Part shown: piece after piece, positions 8,201 to 16,630 of the stretch
How positions within the stretch are numbered: the first letter of the stretch is position 1
How the letters are laid out: each line of letters begins with the position of its first letter
Assembly (NCBI GenBank): GCA_004335635.1
Contig: QAXH01004969.1
Location: 1,801 to 18,430 of the forward strand
From: Chloromonas sp. AAM2
Taxonomy: Eukaryota > Chlorophyta > Chlorophyceae > Chlamydomonadales > Chlamydomonadaceae
Direction of reading: 5' to 3'
DNA length: 16,630 bases
The notes under the pieces: generated by a model
Told to the model about the DNA's origin: nothing
Seen by the model: only the letters and a program-made list of their open reading frames with translations
The model's database searches: none
Made by a program: the position numbers and the translations under genes

Positions 8201-9721
8201 AACCCTGCCGCAACCCTGTCACACCCACCACACACCCACTGACCTCCTCCCTACCTGAGCAGCAGCTCCGCGTTGTTCTGGGAGTACCTGAGCTGCAGCC
8301 CATGCACACTGGGGGCGGCGGCAAAGGTGCCAAGGGTGTCCAGTAGGTTGTTGAGCTGCAGACCGAACTGAAGGGAGAGCTCAGGGGGACACTGAAAGCT
8401 GGCAAACAGCTGCGCGCGCACGCCAGAAAGGCAGGGGAGCTTTGCAAAACAATGTTTCATCTGTAGGTTACCTGCTGTTGTTTCTATGTCCAAAGAAGAC
8501 GCAAGCAATGGCATCTTCCGAGTATTCGACGTGGCACCTCAGTAGCAACACTGAGCTGCATTTGACGCATTCTTCTGGCATTTTGTTGAGGGGTTCTGTA
8601 CCCTAATGTTATGGAGAAAGAATCACATCAAGTGCACCACTGCCTGCTTCTCCGCATCTTGTGCGGCAATCTTCCATCATGATCAACATTGCACGGCTTT
8701 CTGCATACTGCGCCCTCTTCCCCCCAAAATCAAAGCATGAGCATGATGCCGCAACCATTCAGGCACATGAAAAGACACTTTGTTGTTGTGCGGTGCTGCA
8801 ATGGTGGTCTACTACCTGAAGAGCAATGCAGCCGCACCTCGGGTGGGAGAAGTACCGAGCATTGCCAGGACTTGCTGCCATCCTGCATGGAAGCATGGCA
8901 TTCACCACCACATCTGGTCCGAGAACAGGTGTTGGAATCTCAACATGGAGGAGCTTTGAACGTCTTTGAAAACTGGTGGCACGCTCACACCGGCATGAAG
9001 AGACAGGGTTGCTGCAGTGGCTCCTGTTCCCTTATTTGCCGCTGACCAACGGTTTGTGTTTTGCAAATGACTGCAGCGGCTGTGCGGACACCCACTGTCT
9101 GTTCAGACAGTGTAGTTGTTTTCCAGGCGTGCCCTGGGCAGCATGCAAATCAACAAAGCATGCTGCCACGCTACTCGCCATTGCGCACAGGGCTTGAGGA
9201 GTAAGACATACCTGAAAGCGCACTAGGAGCCCGCCTGGATCAATCTTCATTGTGCATACCTGCACGGATACGCGCGACACGGCCGCCTTGCTTGAATGCA
9301 CAGGACAATTTTCTATTGTCTGCCTATCTGGAACAGCAGTCCAGCTCCATGAAAACTTTGTCATGGCCGGCTTGGCCACAAGCACTGCCCACATGGTATG
9401 TGTAGCGCCATGAAGTTACTAAGCACATCACCTGACTTGACAAGGCATACTGACGGCATACTGGCTTAGTAGATGATTCAGACATGGGCATACCTCTTTC
9501 CCTCCTGACCGCAGACATTGCAACACGTTGTACAAGGCTTTGACGTCCGTGTATAGCATGACACACTCGTCTGACCGCTCCCCAGCGGATGGCTGGCCTG
9601 AGGTGCTCTGCGGCTGTTGCTGCTCCCAGCCCTGCGCAGTGCCCATGGTGCCCTCCCTCGCCGCACCACCGTTGCTAAACGTGTGGTTTTCATGTGCTCG
9701 TGCACCTGAACCTGAAACCAT
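5289..9721 (-). CDS. RAD1: RAD1, subunit of the 9-1-1 DNA-damage checkpoint clamp
   Basis: RAD1 with RAD9 and HUS1 forms a PCNA-like ring loaded at damaged DNA in the nucleus to activate checkpoint kinase signalling. Ten exons in order: 9721-9494, 9259-9212, 8882-8838, 8409-8255, 7587-7457, 6993-6872, 6585-6490, 6108-6004, 5766-5659, 5357-5289; 368 residues plus stop with all phases closed. Matches to remembered plant and human RAD1: TDVKALYNVLQCLRSGGKE, MKIDPGGLLVRFQ, LFASFQ, LSLQFGLQLNNLLDTLGTF, LQLRYSQNNAELLL, EMIEDLEWGGGPVEVVL, FYKYRAMKAAF, LDANGMLKVLHIL, and the C-terminal AIITFVTVPE. Longer than human RAD1 (about 280), mainly from the N-terminal extension; ATGs at 9646 or 9559 are alternative starts. 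The donors GTCGAC (after exon 6) and GTGCGG (after exon 3) are weak, so those junctions are least certain. The gene diverges from LRRC51. Confidence 0.85.
5918..5995. repeat. Dispersed repeat family, copy 2
   Basis: Begins GCTAGCAAGCCATGCCAGAG like copy 1, and its core at 5954-5986 reads GTCCTAGCCTGCACCGAGCA. It sits in the RAD1 intron directly beside the donor of exon 8. Confidence 0.65.
6105..6225. repeat. Dispersed repeat family, copy 3
   Basis: The core at 6193-6222 reads GCCCTGACCTGCCCTGAGCA, the same 20 bases as copy 6. The left part (ACTGCGTGGAGCAG) is nearly repeated 154 bp later in copy 4. The copy overlaps the acceptor of RAD1 exon 8 by a few bases. Confidence 0.7.
6259..6430. repeat. 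Dispersed repeat family, copy 4
   Basis: Starts with a near-copy of the copy-3 left part (ACTGCGTCGAGCAG), followed by CATCAGGGAAGGCGTCACAG and the core at 6361-6390 (TGTCCTACGCTGAGCACGAA), then an AAGGAGTAAGGAAGAAAG purine stretch also seen in copy 6. It is intronic in RAD1. Confidence 0.7.
7593..7844. repeat. Six-copy 42-bp tandem repeat in a RAD1 intron
   Basis: Perfectly spaced units begin at 7593, 7635, 7677, 7719, 7761 and 7803. They are identical by eye except for one T-to-A change at 7839 in the last copy. Each unit contains the 14-base inverted repeat TGGCGTACACGCCA and the palindrome ATGCAT. Because 42 is a multiple of 3 and the unit has open frames, long spurious ORFs run through it on both strands. 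There are no spacers, so this is not a CRISPR array. It lies in the intron between RAD1 exons 4 and 5 and ends 5 bp from the acceptor of exon 5. Confidence 0.97.
8838..8882 (-). CDS. RAD1: RAD1 micro-exon (exon 3, 45 nt)
   Basis: Part of the RAD1 model, listed separately because it is easy to miss. It encodes DGSKSWQCSVLLPPE between a cag acceptor and a GTGCGG donor, phase 0 on both sides. Without it the protein jumps from LLVRFQ to LFASFQ and lacks the strand corresponding to human NAKCVQANAFIQAG. With it, spacing to the next conserved block agrees to within one residue and the buried VQ/WQ position aligns. Confidence 0.6.
9093..9112. other. Perfect 9+9 inverted repeat in a RAD1 intron
   Basis: CACTGTCTG (9093-9101), TT loop, CAGACAGTG (9104-9112). 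The two arms are perfectly complementary. It lies in the intron between RAD1 exons 2 and 3. Confidence 0.9.
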
Positions 9722-9981
9722 GAGGCCCGATGATGCAGGAATTCTTGATTTCCAAGAATCACTGATGTGATAAACCTTCAAATCCTAGCATGATAGGTGT
9801 AGCTATTGTGATGCTGCTGGTCCAAGGAGACCAGGACATGGAGGCAGTTGCCGGTCCATCAGATTTGAAAAGGTTCGTTGGTGATTGGTCGTTGTGTACA
9901 TCCTTCCGATCCGATGCCTATGCCGCGATGACACCGCAGCTCCGACAAGTGCCAGAAATGCACACGTACATTAGCCTTTGA
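9722..9981. promoter_or_regulatory. Compact divergent region between RAD1 and LRRC51
   Basis: Only 260 bp separate the first in-frame ATG of RAD1 (minus, 9721) from the LRRC51 ATG (plus, 9982), so the two genes probably share a bidirectional promoter. ATTGG (inverted CCAAT) occurs at 9884-9888; no clear TATA box was seen. A 63-codon ATG-initiated upstream frame (9790-9981) ends in TGA directly before the LRRC51 ATG. The promoter call is inferred from position. Confidence 0.5.
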
Positions 9982-11663
9982 ATGTCAAACCCTAGTAGTC
10001 CTTCCGCCGGCCAGTTGCCGGCAAGCCCGGCAAAAGGCCCAGCCGGCTCTCTTAAGGACTGGATTGCAAAGGTCGCTGGACCACCCATTGATTACAGCTT
10101 TAAGGACTTGAAAGCGATCACAGGTACGTCGGACACACCACACAATCTAAGAGCAGCAAGCAAACTCAGACTCACGAAGAGAGAACTACCCATCGCACAA
10201 TGCATCTTCAGATACTGCCTGTACATGCACTGCGAGCGTGCACGATTGTGTGCAGATATCCTGTTTGAACAACCGGTTGCCGGGACACCTGCACACCCCA
10301 TCCTAGCACTGGGCACGCCTGTGAACGAGTATTTGGAAGGACTGAATGTTCAGTCAGAGTCTTCCCCTGTGCCATCACCAAAGGGCAACTTGAACAGCAA
10401 CGCCCTGCGCCTCTGTAACAACGCCCTGCCGAGCCTCAAAGGCTTGGACAAGGTCATGTCACACCTGTTAGAAGACCCAAGCGAGCTTACAGTAAGTACC
10501 AAAGTACGAAGTGCCAAGCATGCGACGGAAGATGCCAGCAGTGTCAGAAGCATGGCAGCCATGGGAGCTTGCGCACAAGTGGAGCTGGTATACAGCGGGA
10601 GCAGGTAGCTAACATGAACAAGCTATGGTGATATGAGGAGCACGAGCAGTGAAACGGGGTGGTTGTCGTTCTAATGTTACACGTCATATTCTTAAACATA
10701 CACCCATGAAAATGTTCGGCCAACCTTCAACTGCGGGCATGAGTGTAGGTCTTGACGTACACAGGTGATATTGCTGTGGACGTGACTGCTGCACGCAGTG
10801 GTTGGATGCGAGCGGAAACAAGCTGACCAGCATTGAAGAGGTCGTGTCCAAGTTCCCCAGGTTGCAGGTAAGCACCCTGGGCTCAAGTAACAAGAAACTG
10901 GAAAAAAAAACCACCAGAACACCAAAAATCGCTCCCAAGCAGTTGCGAGTGCACAAGTGCACCCAGGACTACAAGAAGAAAGTGGGCGCTGGTTAGCGTG
11001 GTTAGCAATGAGGCCAGACAACCACCATCAGGACAGCGTCCCTTCCCCATGACTTTTTGTCGCATGGGCACGGCAGCAAATAAAACTCATCGTTTGTCTG
11101 GCAACAGACTAATGCTTAACGTCAGACAGGAGGTGCCGCCTGCAGGCACAAGGCAGTGCTTGAACCTGTGTCTGCTTGTCTGCACGTGTGCCAGGTGTTG
11201 TACCTCCACGGCAACGCAATCCACAACCTGCATGACGTTCAGCACTTGGCCAAGCTGGACCACCTGCAGAAACTAACGCTGCATGGAAACCCGATCGCGG
11301 AGAAGGCGGAGTACAAAATGTGAGCTTCCTATCATTCTCCTACCAGCAAGTGCAGCTGTTGCTAACAAGGACTTGAGGTTAAGTTGAAGGTTATCCATTT
11401 TGGTGCTAAATGGAATGGTACGCGCTTTTTAGGAGAACAGGCTGTTTAAACAAACACGCATTGGAAGAACAAGCCCCTGCACATTGTGATATATATCGGG
11501 TTGACGCCTTGTGGCCTGACCTGCTGCTGTTGTGCTGTGCAGGTGGGTGTGTGCGCACCTGCCGCAGCTGCGGTCGCTGGACTTCTCCACCATCACCAGG
11601 GTCGAGCGGGACAAGGTGTCGGTGTGGCACCGGGGGTACCTCAAGCACCAGAGAGGCCAATGA
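9982..11663 (+). CDS. LRRC51: LRRC51-like leucine-rich repeat protein
   Basis: Five exons: 9982-10123, 10256-10491, 10799-10867, 11195-11319, 11543-11663; 230 residues plus stop with closed phases. The order of blocks follows human LRRC51 (192 aa): PPIDYSFKDLKAIT, DILFEQPVAG, ALRLCNNALPSLKGLDKV, then LRRs WLDASGNKLTSIEEV, VLYLHGNAIHNLHDV and KLTLHGNPIAEKAEYKMWV, and the LRR cap LRSLDFSTITRVERDKVSVW. The N-terminal Ser/Pro/Ala-rich stretch (about 1-28) and a spacer of about 30 residues before the first LRR are extra. There is no signal peptide or membrane helix, so it is probably cytoplasmic. LRRC51 occurs mainly in ciliated eukaryotes; its molecular role is poorly known and the ciliary link is inference. 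The TGA of an upstream frame directly precedes the chosen ATG. No TGTAA was found within 700 bp downstream. Confidence 0.86.
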
Positions 11664-12865
11664 AAACTCATCATTGTCGATATGTATATGGCATCGGCAA
11701 GTTGGCGAAAACACCAACCTGCAAAGCTGTCTAAGTATCTCTAAACCAGGAAAGCCGTCAAAGGACGCGGAATGGCATGTGTACCACCCTGACCTACCTA
11801 ATGAGCAGCTAATGAGTTGGGCTGAGAGACAGGCAGACACAGGCTGCAGATGAAAGAGTTGCTGCCTGTTTCCTCTCCCCGCGCTTTGACTTTTGCTTTA
11901 CCCTCTCTTCAGTTGCTCTTCAGATGCACTTGAGTTGCTCAGGGTTGGTCAGGATGGTATCCATTCGTCCGGCATGGGCTGACACTGTTCAAAGCTTACG
12001 GTACAGGCAGTCTTTTCACGGACGCAGCGATGTTGCATGTGTGGCTTCTGTGCTCAATCAGTGCTCGACTGCACCGAGTCCTGTTGAAGTGAGCGAGTAC
12101 GTGAGGCATCATGTTGTCACCCTGGGCAATGCTGCCATCGTGCTGCAGATATATAGTAATTACAACAGGAAAGCTCATTTGCGCTGAGTCATACAGTTGC
12201 ACCGTGCGTTATGCAACTGCAAAACGGGAAAGCGTTACGAAAAGTCGCCAAACAGGTCAGTTGATGGATTAACCGTTGATATGCTATATACCCACAACAG
12301 TCAGGGCTTCCTGATGCTGATACACCAACCGCGTGCGTAAGCTTATCATGCACGAGACGATGTTGTATAGTGATTACCTGGAGCCTTCTTTGTACACTGT
12401 CCTCTTCCTTGCCTCACCCACCAAGCCGCGCAAGCAATCAGAGTGATAATGTTCACGGTAGGAAACCATCAAAACAAGAATGCCAGCCAAGAATACCAGC
12501 TAGCTTGTACCGAACATCAATCAAGAACGCGAAAACGTATCACAGCTCCCGTGTTTGAATACAGTACCAGAATCACAGTAAGAAATCTTCTTGTCATGCA
12601 ATTGAGCAGACATTTTCATGTGGCAACATATTGCTTGGTCTGTACCCGCTTAACCTGACTTATATTATAGCTAGCAGAATAACTGCAAGACGTGTTGGCC
12701 AAGCGCTGGTGTGCACGCAATATACACCAGCTACTAACGTGCCGGCTGTCGCCCATTCCAGGGCAGGCCTTGTGACGCAGTTGCTCAGAAGTGCATTAAA
12801 TGGGTTGCGAACAAGAATGAAACGTTATTGGAAAGGCCACTGACTGGCCATGGTGTGCAGCTGTT
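11664..12865. other. Intergenic region between convergent genes; no gene recognised
   Basis: This 1.2-kb stretch lies between the LRRC51 stop and the stop codon of the desiccation-related gene. It contains dispersed repeat copy 5 (about 11745-11850). A TGTAA on the minus strand at 12164-12160 could serve the desiccation gene, but it is 700 bp from its stop. Open frames of 62-87 codons match nothing I know and lack coding character. Confidence 0.65.
11745..11850. repeat. Dispersed repeat family, copy 5
   Basis: Contains GGAAAGCCGTCAAAGGACGC, then ATGTGTACCACCCTGACCTA with the core at 11786-11815, and ends with GACAGGCAGACACAGGC, shared with copy 4. It lies about 80 bp past the LRRC51 stop codon, probably in the 3' UTR. 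Confidence 0.7.
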
Positions 12866-15193
12866 TTACTGGTTGATTCCCTCTGGAAAGAAGCCTCCCT
12901 TGTTGTCCGGTGCAGCCAGAGTCACAATGGCCAACACCTGAGGGGCAAGAACATGCAGCACCACATTTTCAGACAACTGTTCTCACCTGCTCAACAGACT
13001 GCCTTGACAGGACCATACCCAGCGTTTTAATTGAGATATGAAGGATGCAAAACAGTAACTATACCTAGCTGTCAGTTGCTATCTGGCTAGACGGCAGCTG
13101 GTGAGTGAGTGAGTGACTGCTAGTAAAGCTTCAGATGTACTCAGATGTCGCGTTTGTACTGTTTGAGTGAGCGTGGCAAGCCATGCAAGGATCGTGCTGC
13201 AGTTCTACTTAGGAAGATTTCAAGCGCTGGCCTCCTGCATTCAACAGTAGTGCGAGCCTCGCGCATGTGGTGGACACCAAGCAGCTGAGTGCGCACCTGG
13301 GAAATGCTGCGGCTGAAGGCAATGGCGTTCTTGTCAGCTGGGGCAATGTAGTAGTTGCCGTCCTCAATGATGCCCTGGTCGTCGTCAGCCCCGGAGACAG
13401 CAGCGCGCAGATTAGAGATGGCCTGGATGATGTCCTTGACTTGTGCGCCGTATGGGAACACGTAGTGGTTGGCGATCTTGAGCAGCAGAGTGCGGATGGC
13501 ACCGCCGTGGTAGGCCTCGACTGCCAGGATGCCAGCAGCGGCCTCCAGGACGTCCTTGTTGGTGATCAGAGGAGCGGCACCCTGCGACAGAAGGAAAGAG
13601 CTCAAAGCGATTCATTGCGACCACGCAAGTGTGAAACGGTGGCTTTGTTCAAAGCTGGACCGTGGACGCAACATCGGGGGCAACATTGGAGGAGAATACA
13701 TCCTTGGACAGGGCGCGGCCCCTTGGACGGAGGGGAAAAACCCTAGCAGTTCCGCACCATGCATTCGACTCCCTGACCGAGTAGGATGTTGCCATTAGAG
13801 GGAACACGCGCACTGCATACCTTGTACGCGGTCACGCCCACATCCTCAAAGATGAATGCAGCGTGTAAGAACACGACGTCGCTGCCGTAGGCGTCGAAGG
13901 GTGGCTGCAGGGTTGTGCTCAGAGCGGCGTTGGCGGCGGCCTCAAAGGCTGAGCCAATGTTAATCTTAGGCTGGTCAACGGCCACGTCACCCAGTGCGGC
14001 GCGCAGGAAAATAACGTGGGCAATCTCGTCCTGTGGGCAACAACCGGCAGACTCCGGTGTGAGGCGAGTGAGTGAGTGATTGTCTTTAAACACCTCTCTC
14101 GGATGATGTCACTTGTCTGTGCGGGCAGGTTGAACAGGCTGGCACACGAACTGCTCCGAACGCGTGCTGGGTTGTGTTCTGATAAGACTTGTAAGAGCCG
14201 GCTGTCACTCGATCTACGGTATTCAACACCGGCTGCTGAATATATATATATTTGGACATTTGCTGCATATACAATATAATAAATACTGACGATAAAAATT
14301 CAAAGAGACATTCACTTACTCACCCTCTCACTCTCTCACCTTTGCAATAGCCTCAGCATACATCTGCACATCCTTGCTGAGCAGCGCCTTCTTGCAGCCC
14401 TCAGGTTCGTAGCCCTTCGCGCCCCAATACTGCCTGTCAAGGGGCTCGCCAAAGGCAGCGCAGCTGTAGAAGTTGGCCTCCAGGTACTCTGCGAGGGGCA
14501 GGCATGCATGCAACTACTAGTAGGCATTGTGTTTTGATTGATTTGGTACATCAGCGAAGCCGTCAAAGGACATGGGACGGGATGTGTACCGCCCTGACCT
14601 GCCCTGAGCATGAAAGGAGAAGAAAGGAAGGAACAAAGGCAGAAACAGGCCCGAAGTCGGGAGGGATTGTATGAGTGAAGGATGAGCAGGGCAGCATCAG
14701 GTGGCCAGCAAAAGCTGGAAATATCTTGTGCAACTGCGAGACAGAGGTGCATGAAACAGGCGAGAGTAATCATCTATCCTGTGCAAGCTAGACACAGAGG
14801 TTGAGCCTATTCAAAAATGCCTATCACCTGTGGCTGGGGAAAGACGTCGACACTTAAGAAAGCTGGTTGTGGGCAAGGCCAATGCCATCAGCTGCGCATG
14901 GCAGGCTTACGAGGCCAACAGTCCACATGCCACTCACCCAGGTTAAGGGCGAAGTTCAGGATGACTGGGTCAATGTTGCCGGAGGACTGCACTTGTGGTG
15001 ATGGTGATGGTGATGGGGGCATTGGTGACGGAGGCATTGGTGATGGAGGCATGTATTTGTTGTCCCCCTCCTTGTCCTTCATGTACTCGGACCAGGTTAG
15101 TCCAGGCTGAGTTGCTTCGACCCAGGTGCGTGCGAGCACGGTAGGAGAGCCCAGTAGCAGCAGGCAGGCCAGAGCTGGAAGCATTATGGCCAT
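12866..15193 (-). CDS. Secreted desiccation-related protein, PCC13-62 type (ferritin-like fold)
   Basis: Five exons: 15193-14938, 14488-14340, 14030-13821, 13581-13297, 12937-12866; 323 residues plus stop with closed phases. The first ATG gives a signal peptide, MAIMLPALACLLLLGSPTVLA, likely cleaved before RTWVEATQ. A Met/Pro/Ser linker of PPSPM/SPSP repeats (about 48-66) follows, like Hyp-rich wall proteins of volvocalean algae. The ferritin-like domain then starts at SGNIDPVILNFALNLEYLEA and includes YSCAAFGEPL, DEIAHVIFLRAALG, FIFEDVGVTAYKGAAPLI, AAAGILAVEAYHGGAIRTLL, and the C-terminal GGFFPEGINQ that typifies this family. Carboxylate/His pairs (ExxY, DExxH, ExxH) suggest a four-helix ferritin-like bundle; metal binding is not shown. 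Proteins of this family are induced by drying or other stress in plants and are common in algae. The lone first exon lies beside dispersed repeat copy 6. Identity is strong; role in this organism is inferred. Confidence 0.91.
14546..14660. repeat. Dispersed repeat family, copy 6
   Basis: Contains GCGAAGCCGTCAAAGGACAT, then GATGTGTACCGCCCTGACCT and the core at 14591-14620, followed by a GAAAGGAGAAGAAAGGAAGG purine stretch. It lies in the first intron of the desiccation-related gene. It is the cleanest representative of the family. Confidence 0.75.
14995..15053 (-). repeat. GATGGT/GATGGGGGCATT-type repeats coding the Ser-Pro linker
   Basis: On the plus strand this reads GGTGATGGTGATGGTGATGG, then three near-copies of a 15-bp unit (GGAGGCATTGGTGATG type). 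In the minus-strand gene it encodes the SPSPSP and PPSPM repeats of the desiccation-related protein. Confidence 0.85.
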
Positions 15194-16445
15194 CTGCGGT
15201 GAGCGAGCAAGGACCACTTGTTCAATCGACTGGGTGGCCTCAGGCTGTGCCACGCCTTTCGATACGAACTGTACGAAATGCAGATCTGTACCTGCTGATG
15301 CGACTGACTCTTGTCTGCATTGGATGGCACATGCATCGTGCCTGATAATGCCTTACCTTGAACGGTGTGCGGTACTTAACGTGGATGAATGCGTTGGGCT
15401 TGACGCAGGTAGGTTCGGATTTGATTGGTGATGGTCAGATGGGTTGACTCAATCGAAGGCGAACACTTGGGTTATGTATGTCACATTGATGGGCTGGCTA
15501 TTGAATGAGAGGGTGAGGCAGTGATGCTTGTGAAGACGTGGTCAGATCCGAATGACGGTACGGTGAGAAGTGAGATGCGAATACGGAAGCACGCCCTCGC
15601 CATTGACATCCGACGAGCGCCCAGCCCAGCTGTTGCCTACTGTCGACTGTCTGTGGTCTATGAAATGAATGCTGGGCACGCCTACATAAGATTGCGATCC
15701 CAGCCTTGGCAGAAAGCACGAGTGGTGGGCGTTCCGAGACAAGGCCATGGAGGACTAACGGCACAAGTGCGAATCCTAATGTCGCATCCTGCCCAAGGTG
15801 GTGCCTGCAAGCACCAGACCCACCATCACGACTCGCAGCTGCACGTACACTGAATGACAGATGCTCGGATTAGGACGGCGTAATATACGGATTTTGAATC
15901 TTCACCTTACAAGTCGCTCTCCTTTTGTGGCTGGAAGTTGGGCGACGGATTGCAGCGCGAATGAAGTGTGGAATGGCCGCGCAGCAGCAGGCGCAATGAC
16001 AAAAGATGCATGACAGATCCAGGACAGCTTGCACTTACACCGACGATATTTGCAGTCAGGATAGCATCTCGGGGGGTGGCCACCACCATTACTATCACGG
16101 TGTGTCGCAATCCCTTTCACTTGTAGGTTGGACGGGCTGGAGAACCTCCCCTCATGTGATGCTGCACAAGGCTTAATTTTGTTTCTTTTTCTCAATTAAG
16201 GGCAATCCTCCGGCCTGACATGGGCCACACTGTGAGGCCCGGCAGTTTCAAGGTTACAGCAGCGCTCAATCAGCGAGAACGCTTGCAAGGCAAAGTCAGA
16301 CAGGATTGGAACGAGTCCTCGTCCACCTTCGACATGGAACAGCCTTCGTCTAGCAAGGGGAAGGAGAAGGGGGAAAAACGCAGACACGGGCCGCTGTTGA
16401 TAGGAAGTAAGGATTGCCAGCCAAATAAGAGGGGGTTCACACGGT
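15194..16445. other. 5' flank of the desiccation-related gene; no gene recognised
   Basis: This 1.25-kb stretch should contain the promoter of the minus-strand desiccation-related gene. I could not identify conserved coding blocks on either strand. The longest frames (101-110 codons at 15126-15431 and 15521-15853) match nothing I know. A 75-codon frame at 16220-16447 is Ser/Lys-rich and could be part of an exon of a gene to the right, but nothing confirms it. Confidence 0.55.
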
Positions 16446-16584
16446 AAAATTTTGGGTTCAATTTTGGGAATAATTTTGACTCAAAATTGAAAACTCAAAA
16501 ACTCAAATTTTGGGTTCAATTTTGGGGTTCGGTCGGTTCAATTTCAAAGGGGGGGGGATTACTTTTTTTTGAAAATTTTGGGTT
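16446..16584. repeat. A/T-rich repeats of an AAATTTTGGGTTCAATTTTGGG motif
   Basis: The motif occurs at 16446-16468 and 16505-16526, with a shorter copy at 16572-16584 (AAAATTTTGGGTT). Between the first two lies an imperfect inverted copy (CTCAAAATTGAAAACTCAAAA, 16480-16500). The segment also has a G9 run and a T8 run. Composition changes sharply from the rest of the window. Origin unknown; it could be the edge of a mobile or satellite element. Confidence 0.75.
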
Positions 16585-16630
16585 GGTCCATCTCAAGGAC
16601 AGGTCCGTTTGAGTTCAAACTTTGACAGTA

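Noticed and set aside
7546..8346. Long plus-strand frame (266 codons) with six 14-residue repeats, and matching minus-strand repeat frames
   Set aside because: It exists only because the 42-bp repeat unit is a multiple of three and lacks stops. Both strands and several frames are open through it, and the region is explained as a RAD1 intron plus flanking exons.
9790..9981. 63-codon frame as a separate gene or N-terminal extension of LRRC51
   Set aside because: It ends in TGA directly before the LRRC51 ATG, so it cannot extend that protein, and it matches nothing. It is kept only as a possible upstream frame.
11924..12187. 87-codon plus-strand frame downstream of LRRC51
   Set aside because: No family resemblance, and it lies in the region expected to be 3' UTR or intergenic.
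15194..15253. Upstream extension of the desiccation-related protein
   Set aside because: It begins with GTG, and the ATG at 15193 gives a clean signal peptide at the very N-terminus.
16220..16447. 75-codon Ser/Lys-rich plus-strand frame as a gene
   Set aside because: There is no recognisable family, no supporting exon on either side, and composition alone is not enough. It could still be part of an exon continuing off the window.

Overview
The window looks like nuclear DNA of a flagellated chlorophyte green alga, probably of the Chlamydomonadales (Haematococcus- or Chlamydomonas-like; genus not established). The reasons are short conserved exons split by 130-670 nt GT-AG introns, a chloroplast-type cysteine synthase, a DUF3172 protein of the cyanobacterial/plastid lineage, an LRRC51 homologue (a protein typical of ciliated eukaryotes), a secreted Ser-Pro-rich desiccation-related protein, TGTAA motifs where algal poly(A) signals are expected, and many short tandem and dispersed repeats. 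No operon, ribosome binding site, phage, transposase, rRNA or tRNA gene was recognised.

Layout: (1) about 1-2004, minus strand: 5' part of an O-acetylserine(thiol)lyase gene (four exons); the rest lies beyond the left edge. (2) 2528-3787, plus strand: a complete three-exon DUF3172 gene, divergent from the first. (3) 3788-5288: no recognised gene; repeats and 3' flanks of two convergent genes. (4) 5289-9721, minus strand: a ten-exon RAD1 gene (9-1-1 checkpoint clamp) with a 45-nt micro-exon and a 42-bp tandem array in one intron. (5) 9982-11663, plus strand: a five-exon LRRC51 gene, divergent from RAD1 with a 260-bp gap. (6) 11664-12865: no recognised gene. (7) 12866-15193, minus strand: a complete five-exon desiccation-related (PCC13-62-type, ferritin-like) gene with a signal peptide. 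(8) 15194-16630: upstream flank ending in an A/T-rich repeated stretch.

The five genes do not form a pathway. They cover sulfur assimilation, a plastid membrane protein of unknown role, the DNA damage checkpoint, a probable cilium-linked protein and a secreted stress protein. Two divergent pairs and two convergent pairs are simply how they are packed. Exon models were built by hand from reading frame, GT/AG sites and remembered family sequence; splice phases close in every model except the 5' end of the cysteine synthase. I see no clearly new biological system. The most notable points are a six-copy dispersed repeat family, the 42-bp array abutting a RAD1 splice site, a duplicated splice donor in the cysteine synthase gene, and the functionally uncharacterised DUF3172 protein.
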